In this document: piece after piece, positions 25,421 through 33,971 of the stretch
Numbering within the stretch: position 1 is the stretch's first letter
How the letters are laid out: each line of letters begins with the position of its first letter
Assembly: GCF_000717715.1 (NCBI RefSeq)
Contig: NZ_JOAI01000026.1
Location: 1 to 64,000, forward strand
DNA length: 64,000 nucleotides
Source: Streptomyces sp. NRRL B-24484
GTDB taxonomy: Bacteria > Actinomycetota > Actinomycetes > Streptomycetales > Streptomycetaceae
Direction of reading: 5' to 3'
Position numbers and translations under genes: made by a program
Notes under the pieces: model-generated
Told to the model about the DNA's origin: nothing
Database searches by the model: none
The model's input: the letters and a program-made list of their open reading frames with translations, nothing else

Positions 25421-26872
25421 CTAGGCCCGGACGCGGCCCTCGGAGCGGCGGCCCTCGGAGCGGCGGCCGTCGGCCCAGGAGCCGGGGCGCTGTTCGGGCA
25501 GGCGGAGCAGTGGTTCGCCGGCGGCCCGGCGGCGCGCCACGACCCGGGCGGCGGCCACGGCCAGGAAGCCGACGCCGACCAGCGGGTAGACGGCGGCGGG
25601 GGCCTGGGCGAGCGGGGCGAGGTGCAGGTCGAGGTCGCCCTTGTGCGGGACGACCCACATGGCGAAGGAGAGGAAGGCGAGCAGCGTCGCGCCGAGGATC
25701 GGCCGCCAGCGCAGCCGCCGGACGGCGGCCGGCCGGGAGCGCTCGTGCGCGGCCTCGGCGGCGAGCAGGACGAGCAGCGGCACGCACCAGACCCAGTGGT
25801 GGGTCCAGCTGATCGGTGAGATGAGGACGGCGGTGACGGCCGCGCAGCAGATGCCCCAGGCCTCGCCGCGGGGCAGCCAGCGGGCGCTGCGGTGGGCCCA
25901 GGCGGCGGTGGCGAGTCCGGCGACGGCGACGGTCGCTCCGGCGAGGGTGGCCAGGGTGCCGGGGTCCGCGGTGTGCAGCAGGCGGGCGACGGCGCCGCGG
26001 ACGGACTGGTTGTCGACGATCTCGGTCTTGCCGACCCGGCTGGAGTCGTAGAGGTACTTCGTCCAGAAGCCCCAGGTGGCGTCGGGGAGCAGCAGGGCGC
26101 CGAGGCCGACGGTGCCGAGGAAGGTGAGGCCGGCGGTGAGGGAGGACCGCACCCGGCCGGTGATCATCAGGTAGACGGCGAACAGGCCGGGGGTGAGCTT
26201 GATGCCGGCGGCGATGCCGATGGCGACGCCCTTGGGGAGGCGGCGCAGCGGTCCGCCGACGGCCGTCCCGCGGCCGTCGGGGCGGTTGAGGTCCCAGAGG
26301 ATCAGACAGGCCAGGACGAGGTTGATCTGGCCGTAGCGCAGGGTGGTGAAGACGGGTTCGAGCCAGACGCCGAGGCCGGTGACCAGCAGGATGCCGACGG
26401 GGCGCAGCTCCCGGCGGGGCCAGCCGACCAGCTTGAACGAGAGGTGCGCGAGCACGCCGAGCAGGGCGATGTTGCCGGCGGTGATCGCGACCCGCAGGAC
26501 GCCGATGCCGAACCAGGTGGTCGGCACGAAGAGCATCGCGGCGAACGGCGGGTAGGTCGCGGGCAGGTTCCACTCGGTGACCCGCAGTGCGTAGAGGTCG
26601 CGGCCGTGGGCGACGGCGGCGCCCTCCGCCCGGTAGACGATCATGTCGACCATCGAGGTGCCGACGGCGTGCCGGACGGTGGCGTAGGCGAGCAGCGAGA
26701 CCACGGCGGCGACGGCGGCCGCGGTGAGCGGGCCACGCGGGGCTTCGCGCAGCGCCCGCAGCGGGGCCCCGAGCGGGTTCGGGAGCTGTCGCCGTCCGTC
26801 GTCCGGGGTGGGCCGGGACTGCCGTTCGGGCTGCCGGCCGTCCGTCCGGTCGGCCTCGCGCACCGCTGTCAC
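25421..26872 (-). CDS. GT87-type integral membrane glycosyltransferase
   Basis: 483 aa with about ten membrane helices, of the GT87 (DUF2029) polyprenyl-phosphate-dependent mannosyltransferase type involved in cell-envelope lipoglycan synthesis. The catalytic loop after helix 1 shows VDMIVYRAEGAAVAHGRDLYAL followed by NLPATYPPFAAMLFVPTTWFG, with the conserved acidic and Y-P-P motifs, and later GIKLTPGLFAVYLMITGR. The GTG at 26872 has GGAG eight bases upstream. The exact acceptor is unknown. The 215-base region downstream (25206-25420) has a direct repeat CACGCCCGRGTGAACGG at 25226 and 25262 and nothing else. Confidence 0.82.
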   Translation of the reverse strand: MTAVREADRTDGRQPERQSRPTPDDGRRQLPNPLGAPLRALREAPRGPLTAAAVAAVVSLLAYATVRHAVGTSMVDMIVYRAEGAAVAHGRDLYALRVTEWNLPATYPPFAAMLFVPTTWFGIGVLRVAITAGNIALLGVLAHLSFKLVGWPRRELRPVGILLVTGLGVWLEPVFTTLRYGQINLVLACLILWDLNRPDGRGTAVGGPLRRLPKGVAIGIAAGIKLTPGLFAVYLMITGRVRSSLTAGLTFLGTVGLGALLLPDATWGFWTKYLYDSSRVGKTEIVDNQSVRGAVARLLHTADPGTLATLAGATVAVAGLATAAWAHRSARWLPRGEAWGICCAAVTAVLISPISWTHHWVWCVPLLVLLAAEAAHERSRPAAVRRLRWRPILGATLLAFLSFAMWVVPHKGDLDLHLAPLAQAPAAVYPLVGVGFLAVAAARVVARRRAAGEPLLRLPEQRPGSWADGRRSEGRRSEGRVRA

Positions 26873-27030
26873 ATTCCGCTCCGTCCGCCGGTGAACCAGC
26901 TGCGACACTACCCGACGCTTCCCGCGGACCCCCAGGCCACGACGGCGGACGGCCGCCGCTCCACAGCTCGGAGCAGCGGCCGGCGTACGGCGTACGGCGG
27001 GCGGCGCGGGTAGCCGGGACGGAAGCACGA

Positions 27031-27065
27031 CGGCACCCTCCGGCCCCGTGCTCCGGAGGGTGCCG
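27031..27065 (-). terminator. Terminator after the chitinase gene
   Basis: CGGCACCCTCCGG (27031-27043) pairs perfectly with 27053-27065, starting 58 bases after the chitinase stop codon. It lies ahead of the downstream GT87 gene. Confidence 0.7.
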
Positions 27066-27122
27066 CCGTGTGCCGCGGCCTGCGTGCGGGCGGACGGGCG
27101 CCGCGCGCGGTCGCGGGGTCGG

Positions 27123-28646
27123 TCAGCCGGTGTAGGCGCCGAAGGCGCGGGTGAAGGCGAGCGGCTGCTGGTCGATGCTGCTGCAGGTGGCGTCGGCGAA
27201 GGCCTTGGCGCCGCCGGGGCAGGCCTTGTCGCGGGTGCCGGACCACATGGCCAGCCAGGCGAGGTGCTTGGTCTTGGCGAACTCGGCCAGCTGGGTGGCG
27301 TCGGCGACGGTGAAGACCTCGCTGGCGACGTCGTTGACGCCGATCATCGGGGTGACGGCGGTCTTGGCCCAGGCGGCGCTGTCGGAGAGGCCGAGGACGC
27401 CCTTGATCTGGGCCTGGGTGGCGGTGGCGGCGTCGATGGCGAACTTGCCCATGCGGCCCTGCGGGCTGGGGGCGGCGCCGTCGCCGTAGTCCATCGCCAT
27501 GATGTTGACCGCGCCGACCTGCACGCCGTTGTCCTTGGCGTTGGCGACCAGGTTGATGCCGTCCTGGGTCAGGCCGCTGGGCAGGGCGGGCAGGGTGAAG
27601 GAGACGTCCAGGGCCTTGCCCTTGCCGGCGGCGGTGCGCTGGAGCTGGGCGATCGCCTGGGCGCGCCGGGTGTTGGCCGCGGTGTTGGCGAGCGCGCCGC
27701 CCTCGACGTCGAAGTCGACCTTGGTCAGGCCGTAGGCGTCGACGGCCTTCTGGTAGGCGGCGGCGAGCTCGCCCGCGGAGGAGCAGGCGGTGGCGAGTTC
27801 GCTGCCGTTGGCGCCGCCGAAGGAGACCCGGACGTCGCCGCCGGCCGCGCGGAGCGCGCCGATCTGGGCGGCCACGGCGTCGGTCGAGAGGTCGCTGACG
27901 CCGCCCCACTTCGGGGTGCAGCCGCCGCCGGAGACGACGAAGGCGAGGGTGTAGTGCTTCACGCCGGTGGCCTTGGCGGTGCCGACCAGGTCGAAGGCCG
28001 GGTAGAGCGAGGTGTCGACGTAGGGGGCGAAGCGGCCGCCGCCGGGGGTGCCGGTGCTGGTGGGGGTCGGCGAGGCGGTGGTCTTCGTCGCGGTGGGGGT
28101 CGGGGTGGCGGTCGGCTTCGAGGTGCTGCCGGTCGGGCTCGGGGTCGGCTTCGGCGTGGCGGTGGTGGGCCGGCCGGAGGGGGTGGGGGCGGGACCGGTG
28201 CTGCAGGAGACCTCGTTGATCAGGCAGTGGCCGGGCTCGCCCTGGGCGCCGCCGGCGCCCTGGACGACGAAGCCGATGTCGACGGTGCGGCCGGACTCGA
28301 TCCGCTTGTTCCAGGACTCGGGCTTCACGGTGATGTGCTGGCCGGAGGCGGTGTAGCTGGCGTTCCACAGCGAGGAGATCTTGGCGCCGGTCGGCAGGTC
28401 GAAGCTGAGCGTCCAGCCGTCGATCGCCGCGGAGGTGCTGTTGCTGACGACGTACTGGCCGGTGTAGCCGCTGTCCCAGGTGCTGGTGCGGCTGTACACG
28501 GCGCCGAGCGAGGCGGCGCTGGCGGACGAGGCGAGGGCGACCACGCCGCCCGCGACGATCACGGTGGCGATCGCGGAGGCTCCGACGACGGCGCCCTTGC
28601 GGCTGCGACGGCGGTGTCCCTGACGTCGGACGGGCTGGCTCGGCAT
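27123..28646 (-). CDS. Secreted CBM2-GH18 chitinase
   Basis: Extracellular chitinase, 507 aa. It has a basic signal peptide (cleavage after ASSASA near residue 44), then a CBM2 carbohydrate-binding domain (about 46-150) and CHLINEVSC. A Thr/Pro/Ser linker (about 155-215) with many PTPT/TPTP repeats leads to the GH18 barrel. The barrel has VSFGGANGS and the catalytic VDFDVEG with proton donor Glu315. The domain order and the linker are typical of streptomycete chitinases. The upstream 250-base gap holds a direct repeat CTCTTA with 11-base periodicity but no dre-like palindrome. It sits downstream of a two-component system on the same strand. Confidence 0.95.
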   Translation of the reverse strand: MPSQPVRRQGHRRRSRKGAVVGASAIATVIVAGGVVALASSASAASLGAVYSRTSTWDSGYTGQYVVSNSTSAAIDGWTLSFDLPTGAKISSLWNASYTASGQHITVKPESWNKRIESGRTVDIGFVVQGAGGAQGEPGHCLINEVSCSTGPAPTPSGRPTTATPKPTPSPTGSTSKPTATPTPTATKTTASPTPTSTGTPGGGRFAPYVDTSLYPAFDLVGTAKATGVKHYTLAFVVSGGGCTPKWGGVSDLSTDAVAAQIGALRAAGGDVRVSFGGANGSELATACSSAGELAAAYQKAVDAYGLTKVDFDVEGGALANTAANTRRAQAIAQLQRTAAGKGKALDVSFTLPALPSGLTQDGINLVANAKDNGVQVGAVNIMAMDYGDGAAPSPQGRMGKFAIDAATATQAQIKGVLGLSDSAAWAKTAVTPMIGVNDVASEVFTVADATQLAEFAKTKHLAWLAMWSGTRDKACPGGAKAFADATCSSIDQQPLAFTRAFGAYTG

Positions 28647-28757
28647 GGTCGGGTACCTCCGCTGAGACGGGTCGGACCGGGCCCTGACCGACCCGGCGCC
28701 GCCGACGCTACCGGCCCGTAAACCCGGTGAAACCGCTGCTCAGGAAGGGGTGAGCCT

Positions 28758-28774
28758 CTCTTAGGGAGCTCTTA
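28758..28774. promoter_or_regulatory. Direct repeat CTCTTA, 11-bp spacing, upstream of chitinase
   Basis: CTCTTA at 28758-28763 and again at 28769-28774, start-to-start 11 bases, about 110 bases upstream of the chitinase ATG. OmpR/PhoB-type regulators bind direct repeats with this periodicity, and an OmpR-type regulator is encoded just upstream. The adjacent 28867-28889 is a simple GGCCC run with no evident role. Confidence 0.4.
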
Positions 28775-28896
28775 AGGCCGGGGCCCCGGACCACCTGCCC
28801 GGAGCTCGCGCCCGGACCCGACGGCCCGACGCCCCCCGCCCGAGCGGCACACCGAGGACCGAAGCCCGGCCCGGCCCGGCCCGGCCCGGCGACCGG

Positions 28897-30387
28897 CTAC
28901 TCGACCCCGGCGGTGCGGCGGCGGCCGGGCCGCACCCGTCGCCGCCGGCCGGCCCGCGGGCTGTCGCCGGACGGCCGGGTCTGCAGGCGCAGCCGGATCT
29001 CGGCGCCGCCGAGGCCGGCGGAGCGGCCGAGGGCGAGGTCGCCGCCGGTGGCCTCGGTGAGCTTGCGGACGATGTCCAGGCCGAGGCCGGTGGAGCCCTC
29101 GCCGCCGTGGCCGGAGCCCCGTTCGATGGCGGCCTCGGGGTCGGTGAAGCCCGGTCCGGCGTCGCCGACCAGGACGATGACGGAACTCTCGGTGGCCAGC
29201 ACGTCGACGGAGAAGGCGGTGCCCATGGTGGTGTGCCGGAAGACGTTGCCGAGCAGGGCGTCGACGGCGGCGGCGAGGTCGCCGCGCTGCACCGGGACGT
29301 GGACGGGAGCGTCGGCGCCGGCGAGCTGCCAGGGCCGGCCCTCGTCCTCGGCGAGCGCGGACCAGAAGCCGACCCGTTCGCGGATCACCTCGGCGGCGTC
29401 GCAGCCCAGCTGGACGGCGGGGGTCTCGTCGCGGCCGCGCCGGGCGGAGCGGATGATCTGGTCGACCTCGCGCTCCAGCTGGGCGACGGCGTGCCGGGTG
29501 GCGTCGGCGGCGTCGCCGCTGCCGAGCGAGGCGGCGTTGAGCCGCAGCACGGTCAGCGGGGTGCGCAGCCGGTGCGAGAGGTCGGCGGCGAGTTCGCGTT
29601 CGGCGGCGAGCAGGTGGACGACCCGGTCGGCCATGGCGTTGAAGGCCTGGCCGGCCTCGCGGAGTTCCTCGGGGGCGCCCTTGGCGCGGGCGTCGTCGAC
29701 GGGCACCCGGACGGCGAGGTTGCCGGCGCCGAGCGAGCGGGCCGCGCCGGCGAGGCGGCGGGCGGAGCCGACGATCCGGGCGCCGAGCCGGTCGGCGACC
29801 AGCACGGCGATCGCGACCAGGACCAGCGCGACGAGCGAGAGCACCAGCCAGGCGGTGCCGACGCCTCGGCTGAGGTCGGCCTCGGCGACGTACACCTCGA
29901 CGACGGCGATCCGGCCGCCCTCGACGGCGACCGGCTGGAGCAGGGCGAAGCCGCCGGCGACGTGGACGGTGAAGGCGCGTCCGCTGCCGTCGCTGCGGTC
30001 GCCGCCGGCGGTGGCGAGGTCGGCGGCGGCGGCCCGGCCCTCGCCGACGATGCCGCCGGAGGGCAGGTGGACGGCGATCCGGTCGTGCGCGCCGGCGTCG
30101 GTGGAGGCGACGGCGCGGGCGATCGGGTCCTGGTCGGTGGTGATGGCGAGGGCCGGTCCGAGGGCGGCGGCCTGCCGTTCGGCGGCGGTGAAGGCGCGGT
30201 CGCTGGCGGTCTGCTGGACCATCAGGCCGAGCGGGATGAGGAAGGCCAGCGCGACCATCGTGGTGCCGGCGACGGCGGCCTTGACGAGGGCCCAGCGCAG
30301 CGAGCGGGTGAAGCGGGGTCTCGTGGCGGGGGCGGTGTCCGGGGCCGCGGCGTCCCCGCCGGTCGGCCCGGTGCCGGGGGGTGTCAT
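28897..30387 (-). CDS. Two-component sensor histidine kinase
   Basis: 496 aa. Two membrane helices (about 34-58 and 178-200) flank an extracellular sensor region of about 120 residues, followed by a HAMP linker. The H-box DLSHRLRTPLTVLRL has the phospho-acceptor His272. The N-box is LLGNVFRHTTMG, the G1 box VGDAGPGFTD and the G2 box STGLGLDIV. The basic C-terminal tail (RAGRRRRVRPGRRR) is unusual. The ATG overlaps the response-regulator stop by four bases. The signal is unknown; the next gene on the strand is a chitinase. Confidence 0.93.
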   Translation of the reverse strand: MTPPGTGPTGGDAAAPDTAPATRPRFTRSLRWALVKAAVAGTTMVALAFLIPLGLMVQQTASDRAFTAAERQAAALGPALAITTDQDPIARAVASTDAGAHDRIAVHLPSGGIVGEGRAAAADLATAGGDRSDGSGRAFTVHVAGGFALLQPVAVEGGRIAVVEVYVAEADLSRGVGTAWLVLSLVALVLVAIAVLVADRLGARIVGSARRLAGAARSLGAGNLAVRVPVDDARAKGAPEELREAGQAFNAMADRVVHLLAAERELAADLSHRLRTPLTVLRLNAASLGSGDAADATRHAVAQLEREVDQIIRSARRGRDETPAVQLGCDAAEVIRERVGFWSALAEDEGRPWQLAGADAPVHVPVQRGDLAAAVDALLGNVFRHTTMGTAFSVDVLATESSVIVLVGDAGPGFTDPEAAIERGSGHGGEGSTGLGLDIVRKLTEATGGDLALGRSAGLGGAEIRLRLQTRPSGDSPRAGRRRRVRPGRRRTAGVE

Positions 30388-31100
30388 GTCAGGCGGCCCA
30401 CCGGGTCGGCGACCGTGCCGCTCGGGGCCTCCAGCCGCACGCCGACGCCGCGGACGGTGTGCAGGTAGCGGGGCCGGGACGCGGTCTCGCCGAGCTTGCG
30501 GCGCAGCCAGGACAGGTGGACGTCGATGGTCTGGTCGCCGCCGTAGGTCTGGCGCCAGACCTCGGCGAGTATCTCCTTGCGCGGCACCACGACGCCGGGC
30601 CGGGCGGCGAGGAAGGCGAGCAGGTCGAACTCACGGCGGGTCAGGTCGAGTGCCCGGCCGTCGAGGGCGGCCTCGCGGCGCTGCACGTCGATGGCGAGGC
30701 CGCCGACCCGCAGCACCTGCGGGGCGGGGGCGGCGCCGCCGCCGAGCCGGCGCAGCACGGCCGCCATCCGGGCCGTCAGGTGCTCGGGGGAGAACGGTTT
30801 GACGAGGTAGTCGTCGGCGCCGGCGTTGAGCAGGCGGACGATCTCGGCCTCGTCGTCGCGGGCGGTGGAGATGATGACGGGCACGTTGGTGAGGCCGCGG
30901 ATCATCTTGAGCGCCTCGCTGCCGTCGAGGTCGGGCAGTCCGAGGTCGAGGATCACCAGGTCGCAGCCGACCTGGGCGACCTCGCGCAGTGCCTCCAACG
31001 CGGTGCCGACGCTGCGCACCGCGTGGCCGGTCTCGGCGAGGTGTCGGATCAGCGCGGAGCGTACGAAGGGGTCGTCCTCGACCACGAGCACTGTTGCCAT
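30384..31100 (-). CDS. OmpR-family response regulator
   Basis: 238 aa. The receiver domain has phospho-acceptor Asp52 (VILDLGLPDLDG), acidic pair Glu8-Asp9, Thr/Ser in ISTARD and Lys in YLVKPF. The C-terminal winged-helix DNA-binding domain spans about 130-225 (LDLTRREFDLLAFLAARPG, RHTVRGVG-type end). It is the first gene of the operon with the kinase. The promoter region 31101-31246 is shared with a divergent secreted protein. Confidence 0.94.
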   Translation of the reverse strand: MATVLVVEDDPFVRSALIRHLAETGHAVRSVGTALEALREVAQVGCDLVILDLGLPDLDGSEALKMIRGLTNVPVIISTARDDEAEIVRLLNAGADDYLVKPFSPEHLTARMAAVLRRLGGGAAPAPQVLRVGGLAIDVQRREAALDGRALDLTRREFDLLAFLAARPGVVVPRKEILAEVWRQTYGGDQTIDVHLSWLRRKLGETASRPRYLHTVRGVGVRLEAPSGTVADPVGRLT

Positions 31101-31246
31101 GGCCCTGCACGGTACGGCATGGGGCCCCCATTGGTCTGTACCTCGGGCGTTATGCGTTGATTGCCCGTGCTCCGGCGCGGACGTTTCACAGCGTTGCCGG
31201 GCCCGGGGCGCTGCGGCCGCGCGGGATGCGGCAGGATGTGCGGACG

Positions 31247-31792
31247 ATGCGGAGCGGACTGGTACAGATCGGCGCGTGGGCGGTGGCCACCGGAGCGGCG
31301 GTGGCGCTGTCCTGGTACGGCGTGCACACGGTGCTGACCGAGGCGGGTTTCGAACGGCCTCAGGCGGTGCCGCTGCCGTCCGCGACCACGCAGGCGGCGG
31401 CGAGCCTGCCGCCGGCGGCCTCGGCGACGGACTCGGCGGCGGATCCGGGGTCGACCGCTCCGGCCGACCCCTCGCCCTCGACGTCGTCGGCGCCTCCCTC
31501 GCCGTCGGCGGCGCCGACGCTGCCGAGTCCGATCCGGTCGGCGTCGCCGACGGTGAAGTCGGCCTCGCCGACCTCGGTGCGCAGTTACCTGGTGCCGGGC
31601 GGCCGGGTGGCGCTGGACATCCACCCGGACCGGGCGGACCTGGTCTCGGCGACGCCGGACGCGGGCTGGCAGGTGCAGGTGTGGAACGGCGACCACTGGA
31701 TGCGGATCGACTTCTCCAAGGACGACAAGGCCAATTCGGTGTTCGTCACCTGGAACGGCCACCCTCCGGACGTCCAGACCGTCGTCCGCTGA
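31247..31792 (+). CDS. Secreted or membrane-anchored protein with Ser/Ala/Pro linker
   Basis: 181 aa. An N-terminal hydrophobic helix (VQIGAWAVATGAAVALSWYGVHTVL) is followed by a ~70-residue Ser/Ala/Pro/Thr linker and a small C-terminal domain (LVPGGRVALDIHPDRADLVSATPDAGWQVQVWNGDHWMRIDFSKDDKANSVFVTWNG). This looks like an extracytoplasmic beta domain on a stalk. I do not recognise the family. Divergent from the two-component regulator, it may be its target or sensor partner (inference). Its 3' end overlaps the convergent HPPD-like gene by 47 bases. Confidence 0.65.
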   Translation: MRSGLVQIGAWAVATGAAVALSWYGVHTVLTEAGFERPQAVPLPSATTQAAASLPPAASATDSAADPGSTAPADPSPSTSSAPPSPSAAPTLPSPIRSASPTVKSASPTSVRSYLVPGGRVALDIHPDRADLVSATPDAGWQVQVWNGDHWMRIDFSKDDKANSVFVTWNGHPPDVQTVVR

Positions 31793-32375
31793 GCCCCCTG
31801 CCGTCGGTCCGTTCGCGGTCGGGTGAGGCCGCGGCCGGTCCGGCGGCCGGCGGGGCGACGTAGCCGGGGAGGTAGGGGCCGGTGTAGCCGGTCCGGTCGA
31901 CCAGGACGTGGCGGACGGGTCCGCCGGTGCCGATCGCGGCGAGCACGACGGTGCCGTGACGGTCGCTCAGTTCGTGGGGCTCGGTGACGGCGAGGGCGCC
32001 GCGGTCGACCGCGTAGTCGAAGGCCCAGTGCACGTCGGGCACCCGCAGCGCGACCTCCAGGACGCCCTCGCCGTGGTCGGCTAGGTGGCGGGCGAGCCGG
32101 CCGCGGGTGCCGGTCGCCGAACCGACCACCCAGCGGGCGCCTCCGGCCTCCAGGACGTAGGCGCGCAGGTGGGGGTTGCCGGTCTCCGGTCCGGTGTAGG
32201 CGGTGCAGCGCATGCCGAGGGCGTCGCGGTAGTGGCGGGCGGCCCGGCGGGCGTCGCGGACGGCGAGGACGAGGGCGTCGGTGGCGGCGAGCGGGCCGGC
32301 TCCGGCGGACGGCGGCGCCTCGGGCGAGGCGCAGGGGCGGGCGGCGTAGCGGGTGTTGGCGATGTGCGCGGTCAT
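31746..32375 (-). pseudogene. 4-hydroxyphenylpyruvate dioxygenase relic: N-terminal domain only
   Basis: 209 aa. Residues about 28-180 match the N-terminal VOC half of bacterial HPPD: ALVLAVRDARRAARHYRDALGM, AYTGPETGN, HLADHGEGVLEVALRVPDV, EPHELSDRHGTVVLAAIGT and LVDRTGYTGPYLPGYVA. Real HPPD is about 380 residues, and its C-terminal half carries the 2-His-1-Glu iron site. Here the match stops at the interdomain boundary, and a 30-residue arginine/glycine-rich tail runs into the neighbouring gene. It cannot be an HPPD enzyme. It is either a truncated pseudogene or a free-standing VOC protein. An Lrp-type regulator, a usual neighbour of hpd, is divergent. Confidence 0.75.
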
Positions 32376-32589
32376 GGCGGGCCTCCCCGGGTCGCCCCGG
32401 GGGCGGTTCGGGGGCGGAGCGTCCGCCTGCCGGGGTGTGCAGGAGGGTCGCGCGGGCCGGTCGGGCGCGCAACTGTTCCGTTTCCTCCTGGGCAAGGTGC
32501 CCCGGGGGACCGGAGAATGGCCGCATCCACTGGACAGATTGCCCACCGGCACGACCGACCGTCGGACCGGGCCGGCGGACGGAGCGGTT

Positions 32590-33072
32590 GTGCACTCACC
32601 CAACGACGCGATCGACGCACTCGACGGAAAGCTGATCAGGCTGCTGAGCGAGGAGCCGCGGATCGGTGTGCTGGAGTGCTCCCGGCGGCTGCAGGTGGCG
32701 CGCGGCACGGTGCAGGCGCGGCTGGACCGGCTGCAGGCGCGCGGGGTGATCGGCGGGTTCGGTCCGCAGGTCGATCCGGGGGCGCTCGGCTACCCGGTGA
32801 CGGCCTTCGCGACGCTGGAGATCTCGCAGGGCCAGGGCAGTGACGTGCGGGCCCACCTGGCGGCGGTGCCGGAGGTGCTGGAGCTGCACACGATCACCGG
32901 GCAGGGCGACATGCTGGTGCGGATCGTCGCGCGGTCGAACGCGGACCTGCAGCGGGTGATCGACCGGGTGGTGGGCTTCGACGGGATCGTCCGGGCGTCC
33001 ACCGCGATCGCCCTGGAGAACCCGGTGCCGTACCGGATCCTGCCACTGGTGGAGCAGGCCGCCCGGGAGTGA
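32590..33072 (+). CDS. Lrp/AsnC-family transcriptional regulator
   Basis: 160 aa. The winged helix-turn-helix is at 8-60 (IDALDGKLIRLLSEEPRIGVLECSRRLQVARGTVQARLDRLQARGVIGGF), followed by the RAM/AsnC ligand-binding domain (VTAFATLEISQG, VLELHTITGQGDMLVRIVARSNADLQRVID). GTG at 32590 has GGAG eight bases upstream. It is divergent from the HPPD relic across 214 bases; in related actinomycetes an Lrp gene controls hpd, so this regulator may have lost its main target or control other aromatic amino-acid genes. Confidence 0.9.
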   Translation: MHSPNDAIDALDGKLIRLLSEEPRIGVLECSRRLQVARGTVQARLDRLQARGVIGGFGPQVDPGALGYPVTAFATLEISQGQGSDVRAHLAAVPEVLELHTITGQGDMLVRIVARSNADLQRVIDRVVGFDGIVRASTAIALENPVPYRILPLVEQAARE

Positions 33073-33115
33073 CCGGGCGGCCCGGCGGTGCCGGGGCGGG
33101 CGCGTCGGCGCGGGG

Positions 33116-33931
33116 TCAGCAGCTGGGCACGGAGCCGCCCGTTTCGAGGGCGTCGAGCGCGGCGACGGCCGAGGCGAGCGTGGCCACCGGGATCAGCCGC
33201 AGGCCCTGCGGGGTGTCGACCTGGGCGTCGGAGCACTCGGAGGCGGGGACGAGGAAGACGGTGGCGCCGTCCCGGGCGGCGGCCCGGGTCTTCAGGGCGA
33301 CGCCGCCGACCGCGCCGATCACGCCCTGGTCGTCGATGGTGCCGGTGCCGGCCACCACCCGGCCGCCGGTGAGGTCGCCGCCGCGGCCGTTCCCGGCGAT
33401 CTTGTCGATGATGCCGAGGCTGAGCATCTGGCCGGCGCTGGGCCCGCCGATGTCGCCGAGGTCGATCTTCACGGTGACCTGGGAGGGCGAGAGGTGCAGG
33501 TAGGAGAGCGCGGCCGTGGTGGCGCTGTCCTGCGACTCGGCCATCTGCTGGGCGGTCTCCTGCTCGGCCTTGCCGGGGTTGCTCTGCGGGTACACGGCCT
33601 CGGTCGGCAGCACCGCCTCGTCCTCGCGGATCCAGGCCCGGAGGGCGGTGCGGAAGCTGATCTTCTCGCCGGCGTTGGTGGCGGAGATGGTGGTGGCGAG
33701 CAGCTTGCCGGCGGTGGTCCGCACCGGGGTGCCGGTGACGGTGATGACCGGCACCCCGTTGTAGCTGCCGAGGGTGTCCGCGGTGACCCCGGGCTGGGTG
33801 AGCGTGAACGGCAGCGGCACGAACGCCGTGACCCCGAACAGCGCGAGCACCAGGGCGGTGCACAGCGCCAGGGCGCGGGTCTTGGGGGCGGTCAGGGCCG
33901 TGGGCAGCTTCGCAGGAGACACATCCCGCAT
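33116..33931 (-). CDS. Membrane-anchored Lon-like (S16) protease
   Basis: 271 aa. An N-terminal membrane helix (ALALCTALVLALFGVTAFVPL) is followed by an extracytoplasmic domain ending in a Lon proteolytic domain. The Ser-Lys dyad lies in IGGPSAGQML and VGGVALKT. This is the YlbL/PDZ-Lon type of actinobacterial secreted Lon protease; a PDZ-like segment is reduced or absent here, and the protein is shorter than most members (about 340 aa). A C-terminal Cys pairs possibly with ASECSDAQ. Confidence 0.87.
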   Translation of the reverse strand: MRDVSPAKLPTALTAPKTRALALCTALVLALFGVTAFVPLPFTLTQPGVTADTLGSYNGVPVITVTGTPVRTTAGKLLATTISATNAGEKISFRTALRAWIREDEAVLPTEAVYPQSNPGKAEQETAQQMAESQDSATTAALSYLHLSPSQVTVKIDLGDIGGPSAGQMLSLGIIDKIAGNGRGGDLTGGRVVAGTGTIDDQGVIGAVGGVALKTRAAARDGATVFLVPASECSDAQVDTPQGLRLIPVATLASAVAALDALETGGSVPSC

Positions 33932-33971
33932 CGAACCACACCGGCGGGGCCGCCGGGCCCGCGGAGCGGGG

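Noticed and set aside
28647..28896. dre (DasR) site in front of the chitinase
   Set aside because: No palindrome close to AGTGGTCTAGACCACT is present; only an unrelated direct repeat is seen.
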